Assembly (NCBI GenBank): GCA_036244855.1
Contig: BQKZ01001488.1
Coordinates: 49,891-88,545 of the forward strand
Direction: 5' to 3'
Length of the DNA stretch: 38,655 nt
Source: Temnopleurus reevesii
Lineage: Eukaryota; Echinodermata; Echinoidea; Temnopleuroida; Temnopleuridae
Position 1 is the first letter of the stretch. Every line of letters begins with the position of its first letter. The translations under genes and the position numbers were made by a program. The notes under the pieces were generated by a model. That model was not told the DNA's origin. It worked only from the letters and a program-made list of their open reading frames with translations, and did no database searches. Shown in pieces: positions 1-11,878 of this stretch.

Positions 1-90
1 GGGGCGCCAAATTTGAGGTAAGGAATTTTTTTTATTTTGGTTGTCAGCTTAGCGGGGAGGGGCGGGGGCGCCAAATTTGGGCTCAGCCCC
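1..90. repeat. Direct repeat of a GGGGCGCCAAATTTG unit
   Basis: The 15-base unit occurs at 1-15 and again at about 66-80, separated by about 50 bases of T-rich then G-rich sequence. Related words occur at 8259 (GGGGGCGTCCAAATTTGG). The left edge of the window cuts the repeat, so the element it belongs to cannot be judged. Confidence 0.5.
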
Positions 91-1186
91 CCGGGTATGA
101 AAATCCTGGGTGCGCGCCTGGAATATAAGGGACAAATCAGTTTCGAATCGCAGGCAATCTTCAGACTGCTCCGACTGTTCCGACATCCTTACGACTCGAA
201 GCCGATTTGGCGTTCCTTCCGAAATGTTACATTATGCAATTTTTTTCGATATTACTATTCTATTTTTAGAATCACAATCAAATAAGTTCTATGTTTTTAT
301 ATTCTTCTGCTTAGAGATACAATTATACTTCCGGATCGTGAGCCGGTCGTAAGGTGTGCGATGGGCTTTCACATCATTAACTATACGTATAAGTTTTTAC
401 AAATTAATGGACAGAATTTAAAGTTTAAATTTTTATCAGATTGCTAAAATCAAATTTTATAATCTTGTTGATTAATCTTAAATTCATTATTTCAAGCAAA
501 CCTTAATGAGCAATATGTATTTGGAACGACTGTGAAGTCCATTCAATATGGTTAGAAGATGGCAGCTTGCCATGTCGTATCGGAATGAAGCCAATGGGCA
601 ATTTCATTCATGTCTTGAAAAAAAAAACATTAACTTTTATATTGTTAAGCAATCAAGGATTCAATTCTCTTAAAATCCTTAGTTAACTTATTTTAGACTT
701 CGAATTCGCTTATATTGGAGAAGTAAAAATTATACTGCTCTGTAAGGAATATACTTTGTTCGTTCCAGAAAATACACGAGCACGTCGAAAAAAAAATATC
801 CAAACTTATTGCTGTTACTCGTGTCCATAACGGTTCGGAATCAGTTCATTTGTATCTCTGTATCAATATCAGTCACATCCCTTCAAAGTGATTTAAAACG
901 AACGAAAAACATTCACCACAATTGTTAAAGTGTATAAATATAGAGTCTTTTATATGACGATCTACTAATAGAGTAGTACAACTTCGTAGTCGCATATAAT
1001 GAAAAGTCGTCATCTATTTTAAAGAGGCATAAAATAATTTTACCGATTTCCTGGTTTTAGATCTCTGTACATGGATTAAAAATATAAAAAGTAATAAAAT
1101 CATATCACTTTGGCATGGTTTGCTGATTGCCGTTGAAATGTGTTACAAATAAGATCTCTACAATTTCCTAGCAACGTGTATGTTTT
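91..1186. other. AT-rich sequence without a supported gene
   Basis: I see only short random open frames on both strands, no splice-supported exon and no clear repeat boundary. Confidence 0.6.
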
Positions 1187-1351
1187 GGATGTTGCTAGAA
1201 AGTTGCGATTACTTGCGACTTGGGAAGCGTATTTTAATTTGTGCTTCACGTTCTGAGCGTCGAGAGAGAAGCTCATAGTAGGCCTATTTGTCACGCGCCA
1301 AGCAACTTAACTCTGACTATAAAAATGATCGCAACTTTTTAGCAACACCCT
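1187..1351. mobile_element. Fold-back element (MITE), terminal repeats GTTGCTA.AAAGTTGCGAT
   Basis: The left end reads GGATGTTGCTAGAAAGTTGC and the right end, reverse-complemented, reads AGGGTGTTGCTAAAAAGTTG, giving inverted termini of about 23 bases with few mismatches. The internal GTTGC/GCAAC words resemble the 176-bp elements at 31959 and 32798, suggesting a related family. No clear target-site duplication is visible. Confidence 0.55.
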
Positions 1352-1577
1352 AGAGTAGCCTATTTATACAGGGAGGATATTCATTAAATATCTGGTTAGA
1401 ATAGAATGATAATATCATAAAACTTCCTAATATATTCTACCCAGCAGCATAATCATGAAATATAAAAATATAACTCTATAATATTTGAAAGACATAGGCA
1501 GAAGTACAATCTATGAAAAAAAAATGAAGGCACGATAATTGACCTATACCTGGGAGTAAATCATTGACGTCAACAGT

Positions 1578-1753
1578 AAGTTTTCGAAGTTGGTGGACAA
1601 ACGCTTGTGAAAGGTAGAAAACGAGTGCGCATCTGATTTGCGCAATAAATAATGCATACATGTGTTTGTCATTTTAATGTCATTTAATGCGCACATCTGA
1701 TGCGGACTCGTTTTCTACCGTCCATAAGCCTTCGTCCACAAATTTCGAAAACC
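1578..1753. repeat. Fold-back repeat with arms of about 70 bases
   Basis: The left arm (1578-1646: GTTTTCGAAGTTGGTGGACA onward) and the right arm (about 1686-1753) are inverted copies at roughly 80 percent, both containing GGTAGAAAACGAGT and CGCATC.GAT. The spacer is about 40 bases. Confidence 0.65.
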
Positions 1754-3568
1754 CACTCTATGTTTTCATCAGAAGGCGAAAGGCGTAATGTATAGATTAT
1801 ATGATAAAATACGATTGAATAAACACATAATACGGTACCTGCGTGGTAAATTTTAAAAAGAGATAATTGAACACATGTCAAGAATTATCCAGCATAATTG
1901 ACGGACGTGATATTCTTAGTGGAATCATGAACATGCAATGATGAAAATAATGCACGTACTCAAGAACATTCTACATAAAGAATGGGCACTTTTTTATAGG
2001 ATACTGGAGCGAAAGACATAATTCAAAAACTGAAATCACTACTGTCATGTGTATCGGATTACTTTAAAACGGAGGCATTTCGTTATATGACTAAATATTT
2101 GATGTACACATTTATAAGAGTGATCCATAACTTTTTGGAAAGTAAAAATCGAGACCATGTCAATAAAGGAGTGATACATCAAATCAAAATAATAAAAACA
2201 TCACTCATTGTTTAGAATTTACTAACTGGGCGTAATGGAGATGATTATGATCATGGCTAGTTGTTTTATGATTTCACCACTACTCAAAAGCATCAAGGAA
2301 TCTCAAAACCGTCATAATTTCTTAATCAATATAGATACAAATAGAATTAATCTCTATTATAATCGCTAATTGTTTCTACTGAACGACATATATATGCTGG
2401 GTAGTCTATTGCTCGAGTATAATCGTTCGCAAAGCTAAATCGAGTACAAATTATTATAACGTAGATAGATAGATACTCTTAATAAAAACGAGTTTCATTA
2501 TGTAACAGTCAGAAGAATTTTCTTTGAAATGATAAGCTGCTAATTTCTGTGATCCGAAAACTTGTCTTTTCAAGCTAAATGCATATTTATAATTGCGGCA
2601 AAACGAAACTGACTTATCTCTTCAGACTAACCAGGTGAAACTGATGATAGTTCAGTTAGCCCGTTTATATTAAATATTGCCGGGAAAAAAAATTCTATGC
2701 AAATATAATCCATTCTAAAATATTTTCCGAAAGCTTACAAAATAGATGTCTAAATTATATTTTCCTACTTTCAGATAAGTATATATACATCTAAAAATGC
2801 AGGTTACATGAATAAACATTTACGCTTGGCAATAAAAAATTGACTTCTTTGAGCTGGACTCGGGCTCTTCCTCTTATACTCCTGGCTCCCCATTTCAATC
2901 AGGTATTCTCTTATATTCTCTTATCGAATAACAGACACAAATACTATAATATAGCATATAACACAGTCTCGTTCAATCAAATTGCAGTATATGAATTATT
3001 ACCACCAACTATCTAATTCCCTCTCTAAAACTTTTCTATCCATTTTCATGAAATCTTAAAAATGATATGAATATTGTGAACAAAAAGAACATTTAAAGCA
3101 TGTTTTAGTGGTTTTTTTTTGCGGTGAATTCCATTGATATGATAAACGAATATTTGTTTATACCAGATTTTATGAATATTTAAATGGTAATGTCGTTTCG
3201 ATGCTAACACGTATAGTGCTTGGTAAATGTTTTAAACATTCACATATAATTTCAATTGTACTCTGGGTAATTGTTTTACGCTCTTGTTGCCGTCATAGCT
3301 TTAGTTTTCTTCGTACAAATGATTCATCACGATAAATGTAATGTAAGTTTTTTTCTTTGGTAACACGTTATGACAATTATATCACGTGCACATAAATTCT
3401 GCAATCATAACAAAGGTTTATGCTGATTCCAATATTTGAAAACTATTCATTAAAAAGGAGCATAGACAAAGTGAATTTGGGGAGTTGTCAATTGTGACAT
3501 CACAGATGCTGACAAGGTTGCCAATTTAGGGATCCTGACAAAGGTAAAGCTCCCAGGAAGACAGTGCA
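1754..3568. other. AT-rich sequence, probably including the 3'UTR of the two-pass membrane gene
   Basis: It lies directly downstream, on the minus strand, of the TGA at 3569. No exon or repeat boundary is convincing, and I could not place a polyadenylation site. Confidence 0.4.
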
Positions 3569-3693
3569 TCATCGACGAGCAGACACCGGGTAGTTCTGCA
3601 TCCTTTTCTCCCGTGATATCCGGCATGCGAAGCAGCATAGGATCAACCCGATCAGCATGAAGATGAATGCTAGAAATCCGATCACCCCAAATG
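3569..3693 (-). CDS. Terminal exon encoding TM2 and the cytosolic tail
   Basis: The acceptor is TTTGCATTATTGCAG. The exon encodes AFGVIGFLAFIFMLIGLILC, then a Cys-containing juxtamembrane stretch (CFACRISREKR) and the tail MQNYPVSARR before TGA at 3569-3571. The membrane-proximal cysteines next to basic residues could be palmitoylated; that is inference only. No clear AATAAA is visible on the minus strand just downstream, so the 3' end is not placed. Confidence 0.7.
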
Positions 3694-3749
3694 CTGCAAT
3701 AATGCAAACAAAGTGATTTGTAGTTATATACATGGATCATGGCAGCAGC

Positions 3750-3787
<38 letters not shown>

Positions 3788-6700
3788 ACGCCTGCATTAA
3801 CCATGCTCCCTCTGACACATTATGGGCGACCCTCTTTTCTGCCCCATTATTTATTTATTTATATTTTTTGGCGTAGGACGGCGGGGTCGATCGACAAGCG
3901 GTATGAAGGTAAACAATCTATCAATCCCTGATCCGTGGACATCCAGGAAATGATATACTGGTACATGTATCATGGAAGTGGCCCTCGGACTGTTTTCAGG
4001 TCAACTTACATTGTCCGGACTTAATATCATCTGACGCGGATATATAAAGCGTCTGGTGTGTACCCGGTTGTTCACCGAATAAACGTGAATGGGGTATCAG
4101 AATATATATGTTCCAGTTTTCGATTTCTATCTCTAACATTATCTGATTTCTAGGTATTCAATTATTTTTTTATTTGTGAGTTATATGTATATTAAAAAAA
4201 TATCTTACCAACAATATAACCGATCGACGGGTCCTCGCAAGTTGTATTATCCAGACAACCTCGCCCAGGTCCGGCTACATCATCAGGGGAGAGGAATGAA
4301 AAGTAAGAGCCAAACAAAGAGAAAATTAGTCATTCGGCTTAGTATGTTGTGCCTTGAGTATCCAGCAGAGTGGACTTGGCGCATTACGATCATACTAAAA
4401 ACCAAAGAGCGCCGAAAACTGCCAAAGACTGCCAAAGATAAGCTTTTCGACACTCTTTGGCATTTAGTTGCAGCAAAGCGCATTGCATCTTTATTATATT
4501 CGATGTTTTCAGAGAGTGTATATGTATTTCAATTTTTGAACGGAACATCATTTTGAACAGATTCATCCTTTTGAAATTGAATGTAGTTTTCAGTCATATT
4601 TTCCACATATTCTGTGAACCATTTGATATATGTTTATTACTCTTCATTGCGTAATTGTATTCCATATCTATACCTGAAAAACAATATCATAAAAAAAACC
4701 GCCGAAAACAACGCAATGCCTGTGTAACAACATTGCATAGAGAATACTAATTGTACTATCCCTTCCTGTCGGAAGTTGAACTAAGCTCTTTATTAAGTTA
4801 CTTATAAATGGATAAACATTTGTAAGAGCTTGGTTGTGGCAAAATAATTTTAATCAATCAACAATATTGTTTAACATTATCAAGCATTACCCCCAACAAA
4901 TCTTTACAGGATGATTAAAAGTTGACCTGTTTTTAACTTACTAGTAAAGTATATCGAGACGACGATCACCAATGCAAGAAGCAGGATGATACACAACAGA
5001 AGCATCACAGCGAACACTACCCGAGTCCGTTGCGTCCAGCCTGCAGTAACGGTCGACGATACGTCACTATCTGGTCCCGCCCAGTTCCTTGATCTACCTA
5101 GCCTTCCCCAGCCGTGGCCTTCCGATCTTTGACCAGGCATAGATGAGCGAAGTGGAGGAGGGGGCATTTCTTGATGTGGCGAGTACGGTGGGGGTGGGGG
5201 AATTCCTTGTGCCTCCTCCCATGGTGCCTGATTGGCACTTCGTCGACGCTGCTCCGGAGGACTTACGTCATACCCACGGTTTGGTATTCCCCTCCGTTCT
5301 GTTCTCTCATGAGGCATGTAACTGTACTGGTCCGCACTGTCTGTTCCGGTCTCCATTCCTGCCACAATACCAGTCAGGTCAAAGTGTTCGTTTCCATCTC
5401 GCGGGGACCAGTTTCCATATGGTCCCCAGTTACGAGACCTACGGTTACTCTCACGGACTGAAGCGTTATAGACAATGTCGTGTGAGGATGGTGGTCTCTG
5501 GGGTCGTTGTCCAAAGTTCTGCATCGGTACGGAATCTAGCGGCTGGCCAGTATCAGGGTCGATCTCTCTGGTGATGATGATGCGTTCAATAACACGAGAC
5601 GTTCGTCTTGAGGGACCGTCGTTATCCTCGCCAGAGTTGGGCCATTGTGATTGTTGTGTGTTGTAATGCTGCGCGAACAGTTCCGGTTAAAATCTTGGAC
5701 CATAAGGGTTCTCATCATGAAGGGATCTGTTGTTAGACGATTGGCCCTTATTTGAAATGTCCTTGATGCGAGATTTGGATTTGCTATCACTTGATCGACC
5801 AGTCTGGCTGGTTTCGTTTCGACTCTCCGATTGACGATCCCCATTCTGGCCAGGATGTGATCTTCTGTCCAGTGTAGTCTGCACTTGTGTTGACTGCTGC
5901 AGCTCTTGACGAGTTTGGGTGAAGCTTTCCCGCGACGCTCTTTCTAACCCCTCTCCTTGGCTTCGGTCCGGTTCATCCCGGGTTGGTTGAGTTGTACTGT
6001 AGTCTCTCGCAAGTGCTCGCCTCAGAACTATGTGTAATTCCTGATCCTGAGGAATCTCTAATTCAATGTTCCCCTGAGACGGCTGTGACGTGTTCTCTCG
6101 CGATGACTGTGTAGAGACATCTGCAGGCTTCTGTATTTTCGGAAGAGGAGGAGGGGGTGGTGCAGCGGGAGGGATAACCGTCATCCCTGGCGGATCTTCG
6201 TCGCCTCCATTGTTTAGATTCACACGATGAATATCGGGTCTACTGTCACTGGTCGAATGGTAGTCCCTGTCCGGAAGGGGTGGTCCCGCATCACCAGGTA
6301 ACTTAGGATACCCATCTGCCCTACCGTGCGTACCATTGTCAGATCTAGGATAATCTGGATTCGCAATATCTCGGCCATCATGTTCGTCCAGATCTTCCAT
6401 TCCCGTCACTTCGACGATCCTCGGTTGCGCCGCATCCTTGGGGATATCATTAGCATGCTGGATGATGATGCCACTCCTGGGGTTCGGATTCCAGCTATTC
6501 CGTTTCCGGAAGTCCGCCTGTGCTCTGGCGACGTTGTTGACGATGACGCTCTGGCTGCGGGTGTTGGAAGGTCCCAGAGGCGAACCCAGGGGTGAGCCGA
6601 AGTGGTCGTCGTGTAGTGGCGACGGGAACACGATGGTTTCATATCCAGTCATGTGATCTTCATCCTCCTGGGAAAGAGAAAAAAAATATAAGAATTGATA

Positions 6701-6985
6701 ATTGCCGTGAGCATAAAATGAAAAGAAATCTTATATTGACTACTATTTATCTTGACAATCAAAGATCAGACCATTAACCCATTGACTACTGGAACAAGAT
6801 AGCCTTTGCACAAAGTCTATGTAAATTACAGAATTCAGCAGTCAATGGGTTAATAATCCTGACTTTCTCAACCTATTGGTGAAGACGACCCTTGATGTCC
6901 GGCATGGGATGATTCACCTTTATTATGATTATAATTTTGGTGCATATATTCACAAAGTAGTGATAATAGCTGTTTCTTCTCTTTT

Positions 6986-7016
<31 letters not shown>

Positions 7017-7037
7017 GGGAACACCAACCCCCCAATT

Positions 7038-7072
<35 letters not shown>

Positions 7073-10000
7073 AAACTCATTTCACAAACAACAAAAAATA
7101 AATCACAGATGTGTGCCCATGACAAAATAAAGGACGAGACTCGACATTCATGTCTAAATATTATATATATTTCTGAGAATCCCAATGGTTGTTTGAATTA
7201 TGCAAAAAAAAATAATACCCTGCTAAATTATGCTCTGTGCATAAATGATTACAAATTTGGTCATACATGCACATGTATGTGTAACCAGACGTTCGCAATA
7301 TAATCGATTGTGTATTTTTCATTCAAAGGACTAGAAATACGTGTAAATAGATAGAATTGAAATGTGCGATTGCTGGCTTTGCAAAAAAGGGTAGATAAAT
7401 GTTATTCAAGCTTTTAGCAACCCTACCACTTTTCATGAATAAATTGGCAACATAGTTAAATTCAATTAAGCATCCTGATAATATTTTGATAGCTGTGCAC
7501 TGTCAAAATATAACCAAGACAACCATGCAGGTAGTGAATCCATGAACTTGTATAGAATCAGTCGATGAAAAGAATGATAATAATAAAACCCTAAATGAGG
7601 TGCGCCCTATGCATGAATAGGTGACAGGCATGTAGAATATAATGCATTTTCAATAACTAAATGCCAATTATTATCGGTTGCCAAAATACTGTTTGAGCAT
7701 TGTCAATAAAACATACAGAATTTCTCACGCAAAGGAGTGGTGTGAGGCGTACTCTCGTTCCATATCTACATGTATGTGCATACAAAAATCTAGTCAGCCA
7801 AAATGCGGAAAAATCCTCTTGCAGATCCGGGGCCAATTATGAGAATAAATTTATATATATTAGTATTCAATAATATTCATCTAAGGCAGTAGTCTATGGA
7901 CGCAAGCTTGTATGGACGACAGAATATGAAAGGAATCTTTATTTAGGAATTCGGATTCAAATCATTATCATGATTATAGGCAAGCGTGATGAATCTTTTA
8001 ATCAATGTTAAATATCTATCATGTGTTTTATTGTGTTACATTCTATTCCTGATTTCAAGACTACATGTGTCTAATAATATAAATTATTCGATCGATGACA
8101 TATTCTTTATCCCGATTAATTAATTCTATCATAAATCTTGATGTTCCAAGATTCTGAAGTTTGAATGTTTTGGAGCCAACAGTGAAACCTTTAACAATTT
8201 CTTGTCTTTTTTTTTTCCATTCTGTAATATCCGATTTGTAAATTGTGCACAAAGTCAGGGGGCGTCCAAATTTGGCTTTTATCTATCATATCTTTTTCTC
8301 CAAACCATAGTGCGGATGTAAGATGTAATAAGAATGTTTTGTTGTCGAAAGAAACATTCCGCTTCCAGTGGTAAAATTACGGCATGCAGGAACACTGAAC
8401 TGGATAGTTCTATACGGTGAAAATATATTATCTTGTGGTAACAAGAGTATCATTGTAATAATGGGATAATGCTAAAAATGCAGATAAAAATGGTAATATT
8501 TATATCCGCTGGTTCAGGTCTCTTTGACCCGCTATCTATTTCATACAAACCACTCTTGCTATATAGCATTTGTTTGTTTGTTCTCCGTTTATTATCCGTT
8601 TGTTCTCAATTATACTGGCCATCTAATTTTGATAGATTTAAATTGCAAAATATATATTGCATATTCCTGAAATTACCTTGAAAATAGGGTGCTAATTTAA
8701 AAGCGACCTGATGTTAACTTGGTGCCACATAATTAATCGTTGCAAAAAATATAATTGATTGTAATATAACACCGAAAAGGAATATATTGTATTTTTCTGA
8801 CACTGGAGTGTATTGAATTACATTGCCATTGCAGTCAGTTTAATTAAGTATTGGTGTTGTCCTAACACTCAGTTTCTATGGTGTTAACGATATATCATAG
8901 TTTTGCAGTGTACATGTAATTTGCTTACCTCGTTCCACCAGAAACCATCATTATACGACCTCTTTATTCGATACATTCCAAATATTTCTCCAAATTATGT
9001 AANAGAATTTCTCACGCAAAGGAGTGGTATGAGGCGTACTCTCGTTCCATGCATGTATGTGCATTTAAAAAAATCTAGTCAGCCAAAATGCGGAAAAAAT
9101 CCTCTTGCACATTTGGCATGTCTGGGGGCAATTATGAGAATAAATTTATATTAGTATCTAAAGCAGTAGCCTATGGACTTCAGAATATGAAAGGAATCGT
9201 CATTTATAGGAGTTCGGATTCAAATCATTAAAGGCAAACGTGACGAATCTTTTGATCAAGATCAAAATGAATATTTATCATGGTTTTCTGAATTGTGATC
9301 CATTCTATTCTATTTCAGAACCGATTGTGCCCAAATGCTAAACATTATTCGATTGATGACATCTTTTTTATCACGTTAATATTACTATAGTTTTCTGACT
9401 TTGATGTTACGAGCTTCTGAATTAAGAATGTTTCAGCCGAACTCATCAATAACACTTTGAGAATATATGTTGCCTTTTTTTCATCCTGTAATACTTATTT
9501 GTAAATGGTGTACAAAGTCACGAGGGTGCGTCCAAGTCGACATTATTTTATTCATCTGTGCCTTTTTTCTAATGCAGATGTGTGGTTCTTTGAAATAAGA
9601 ATGTTTTGTTGTCGTGATCTCTCAACCTTCAAGCAATACTCAGCTTCCCATGGTGAAATTATACGGCAGGAATTCTTAACAATTTTGAATAGTAGTATTG
9701 GGAGAAAATATATGGGAGATGCTTAATCAGCTCTGGGAAGCACCCCCCCCCCCTCCGGCCACCAAAAAAAGGCGGATAATCATTGGGGGGGGGGGGGGGG
9801 CATTCTCTAAAAATTGGATTTGGATTGAATACTTATGTTCGAGTTCATGGGGAGGGAAACTCTAAATTTGATTAGCATTTGTGGTCTAATGATTTTTAAA
9901 CCCATTACAATGAAGATAAAACAAAATAATGCCTCCGGCATCACCTTACGGTGGCGGAGGCATAAAAATCTAATGTGGAATTGTCCTACTACATGATCAT

Positions 10001-11818
10001 ATAGGTTAGTATAATTAATCGAAATTTAGAGTGCGATTTGCAAGCACCCATTACATGTATGTACACTGTTTGAGCAAGAGTATAATTGCAATAATGGGAA
10101 ACGCTAAGCCAAATTTTAAACAAAAATGCTTCTTCATTTGTTCTCGATTATATTGGCCATATAATTTTGATAGATTTAAATGGCAAAATACTACTCACTG
10201 GAATCGCCTTAAAACAGGTTGTTACTTTAAAAGCGACCTGATGTTGACGTTATGAAACATAATTAAGCATTTCCCCAAAAATATAATTGAATGTAATCTA
10301 ACACCGAAAAGGAATAAATTGTGTTTTTTTTTACACCGGATAGTAGAAAAAAATATATTGCCATTTTAATGTTTATTTATCATTGGTGTTGTTCTGACAC
10401 TCAGTTTCTCTGGTGTTAACGATTCAAATATCATAGTTTTGTAGTGTACATGTAATTTGCTTACCTCGTTCGACCAGAAACCATCATTATACGACCTCTT
10501 TATTCGATACATTCCAAATATTTCTCCAAATTATGTAAATTATAACTTTATTTTCAATAGCTCCAAACTGATCCAGTTGTTTAGGCAGGTTTTGACACCA
10601 ATGAACTATGATATGCATAGCAATTGGTTCATGATAAAGTCTGCATTTCAAAGGACAACTATATATAATATGTTCATACAATGGTGAATATTCATCTAAA
10701 GTATAGAATGTAATATTTACAGAGCTCTTATGACAGCAAACAAGTGCAAATAAAAGTATTTGAAGTTTGCTGAAAGGGCGTTGAGTGTTAACGAGGAATC
10801 TACATCTTAAAAAAAGAAATCGTTATCTATGTAAGAGATCAGAACCCGATAGTCAATATTTGGCTGAAAAATTCCGATTTATCTCCATCGGTGCATCACG
10901 GATAGAACATGACTTGTTCAGTGTTTTATATACCCCCCCCCCCCCTCCCGAAACCTGTCAACATTGAAATCGGGACATTTCGCACAAGAGGTCACGCCAA
11001 CATAATGGATGTACAGTTAACCATGTTAACACAATTTGAGTCTTGTCTTTTATACTTTGCAAGACTGGTAATTGGGGCAATCGTGAGATTAATCTATCAT
11101 TTTTTTTTTTTTACCAAAGTCTGGTTTTTTTTGGGGGGGGGGAAGGAGATATCAGGGTTTGGGGGACATTCTATATGATATCGGAACAATTTCAAATCCC
11201 GATCGGGACGTCTGGACCGGCTCCAAATATCGGAACATCCCCAACTAAATCGAGGAACTTGACAAGTGTGTCAACGAAAAAAATGACAATACCCGTTTAA
11301 ATGATTGAAATAGAGACCCAATTCCATTGGAAGAAGAGCCAGTGAGAGCATGAACGTAATTCTCTTAATTTTTTTCTTTTGGTGACAGTAAAAAATGTAT
11401 GGTTTTCGAGGTAAACCATTATGATACTCATGCCAATAATACAAATACTATATTACACTATTGATACTACTAGTACATTCATTATCATATTCCCCTTTTA
11501 TCTTGGAACAAGTTGTTCGAAAGATTAAACCCTTTCAATGTTCAATGTAGAAGTACAGTANCCAGTGAGAGCATGAACGTAATTCTCTTAATGTTTTTCT
11601 TTTTGTGACAGTAAAAAATGTATATATTTTCGAGGTAAACCATTATGATACTTATGCCAATAATACAAATACTATATTACACTATTGATACACTATTGGT
11701 ACTACTAGTACATTCATTATCATATTCGCCTTTTATCTCGGAACAAGTTGCTTGAAAGATTATAATGATCATAATGATAACATTAATAATGATATTAACA
11801 ATGATAATAATATTAATG

Positions 11819-11878
<60 letters not shown>

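Larger units (their letters stand above)
7717..10538. repeat. Two copies of one region flanking a single N (7717-9002 and 9004-10538)
   Basis: The left copy ends and the right copy begins at N 9003. The right copy starts AGAATTTCTCACGCAAAGGA exactly as 7717 does, and it contains the sequence preceding the N (ending CCAAATTATGTAA) at 10538 before continuing on. That is the geometry of two overlapping contig ends that were not merged. The right copy contains about 330 bases (near 9725-10060) with no counterpart in the left copy. Confidence 0.85.

Noticed and set aside
3713..3931. Proline-run open frame
   Set aside because: Produced by the C32 homopolymer inside an intron.
4011..4054. Possible extra minus-strand exon ending at an ACAAT|GTAAGT donor
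   Set aside because: With the nearest acceptor the phase does not match the flanking exons and the frame contains TGA. The join 4209 to 3693 already gives a continuous TM.
5143..5574. Plus-strand frames opposite the large exon
   Set aside because: Shadows of the minus-strand coding exon, without splice or motif support.
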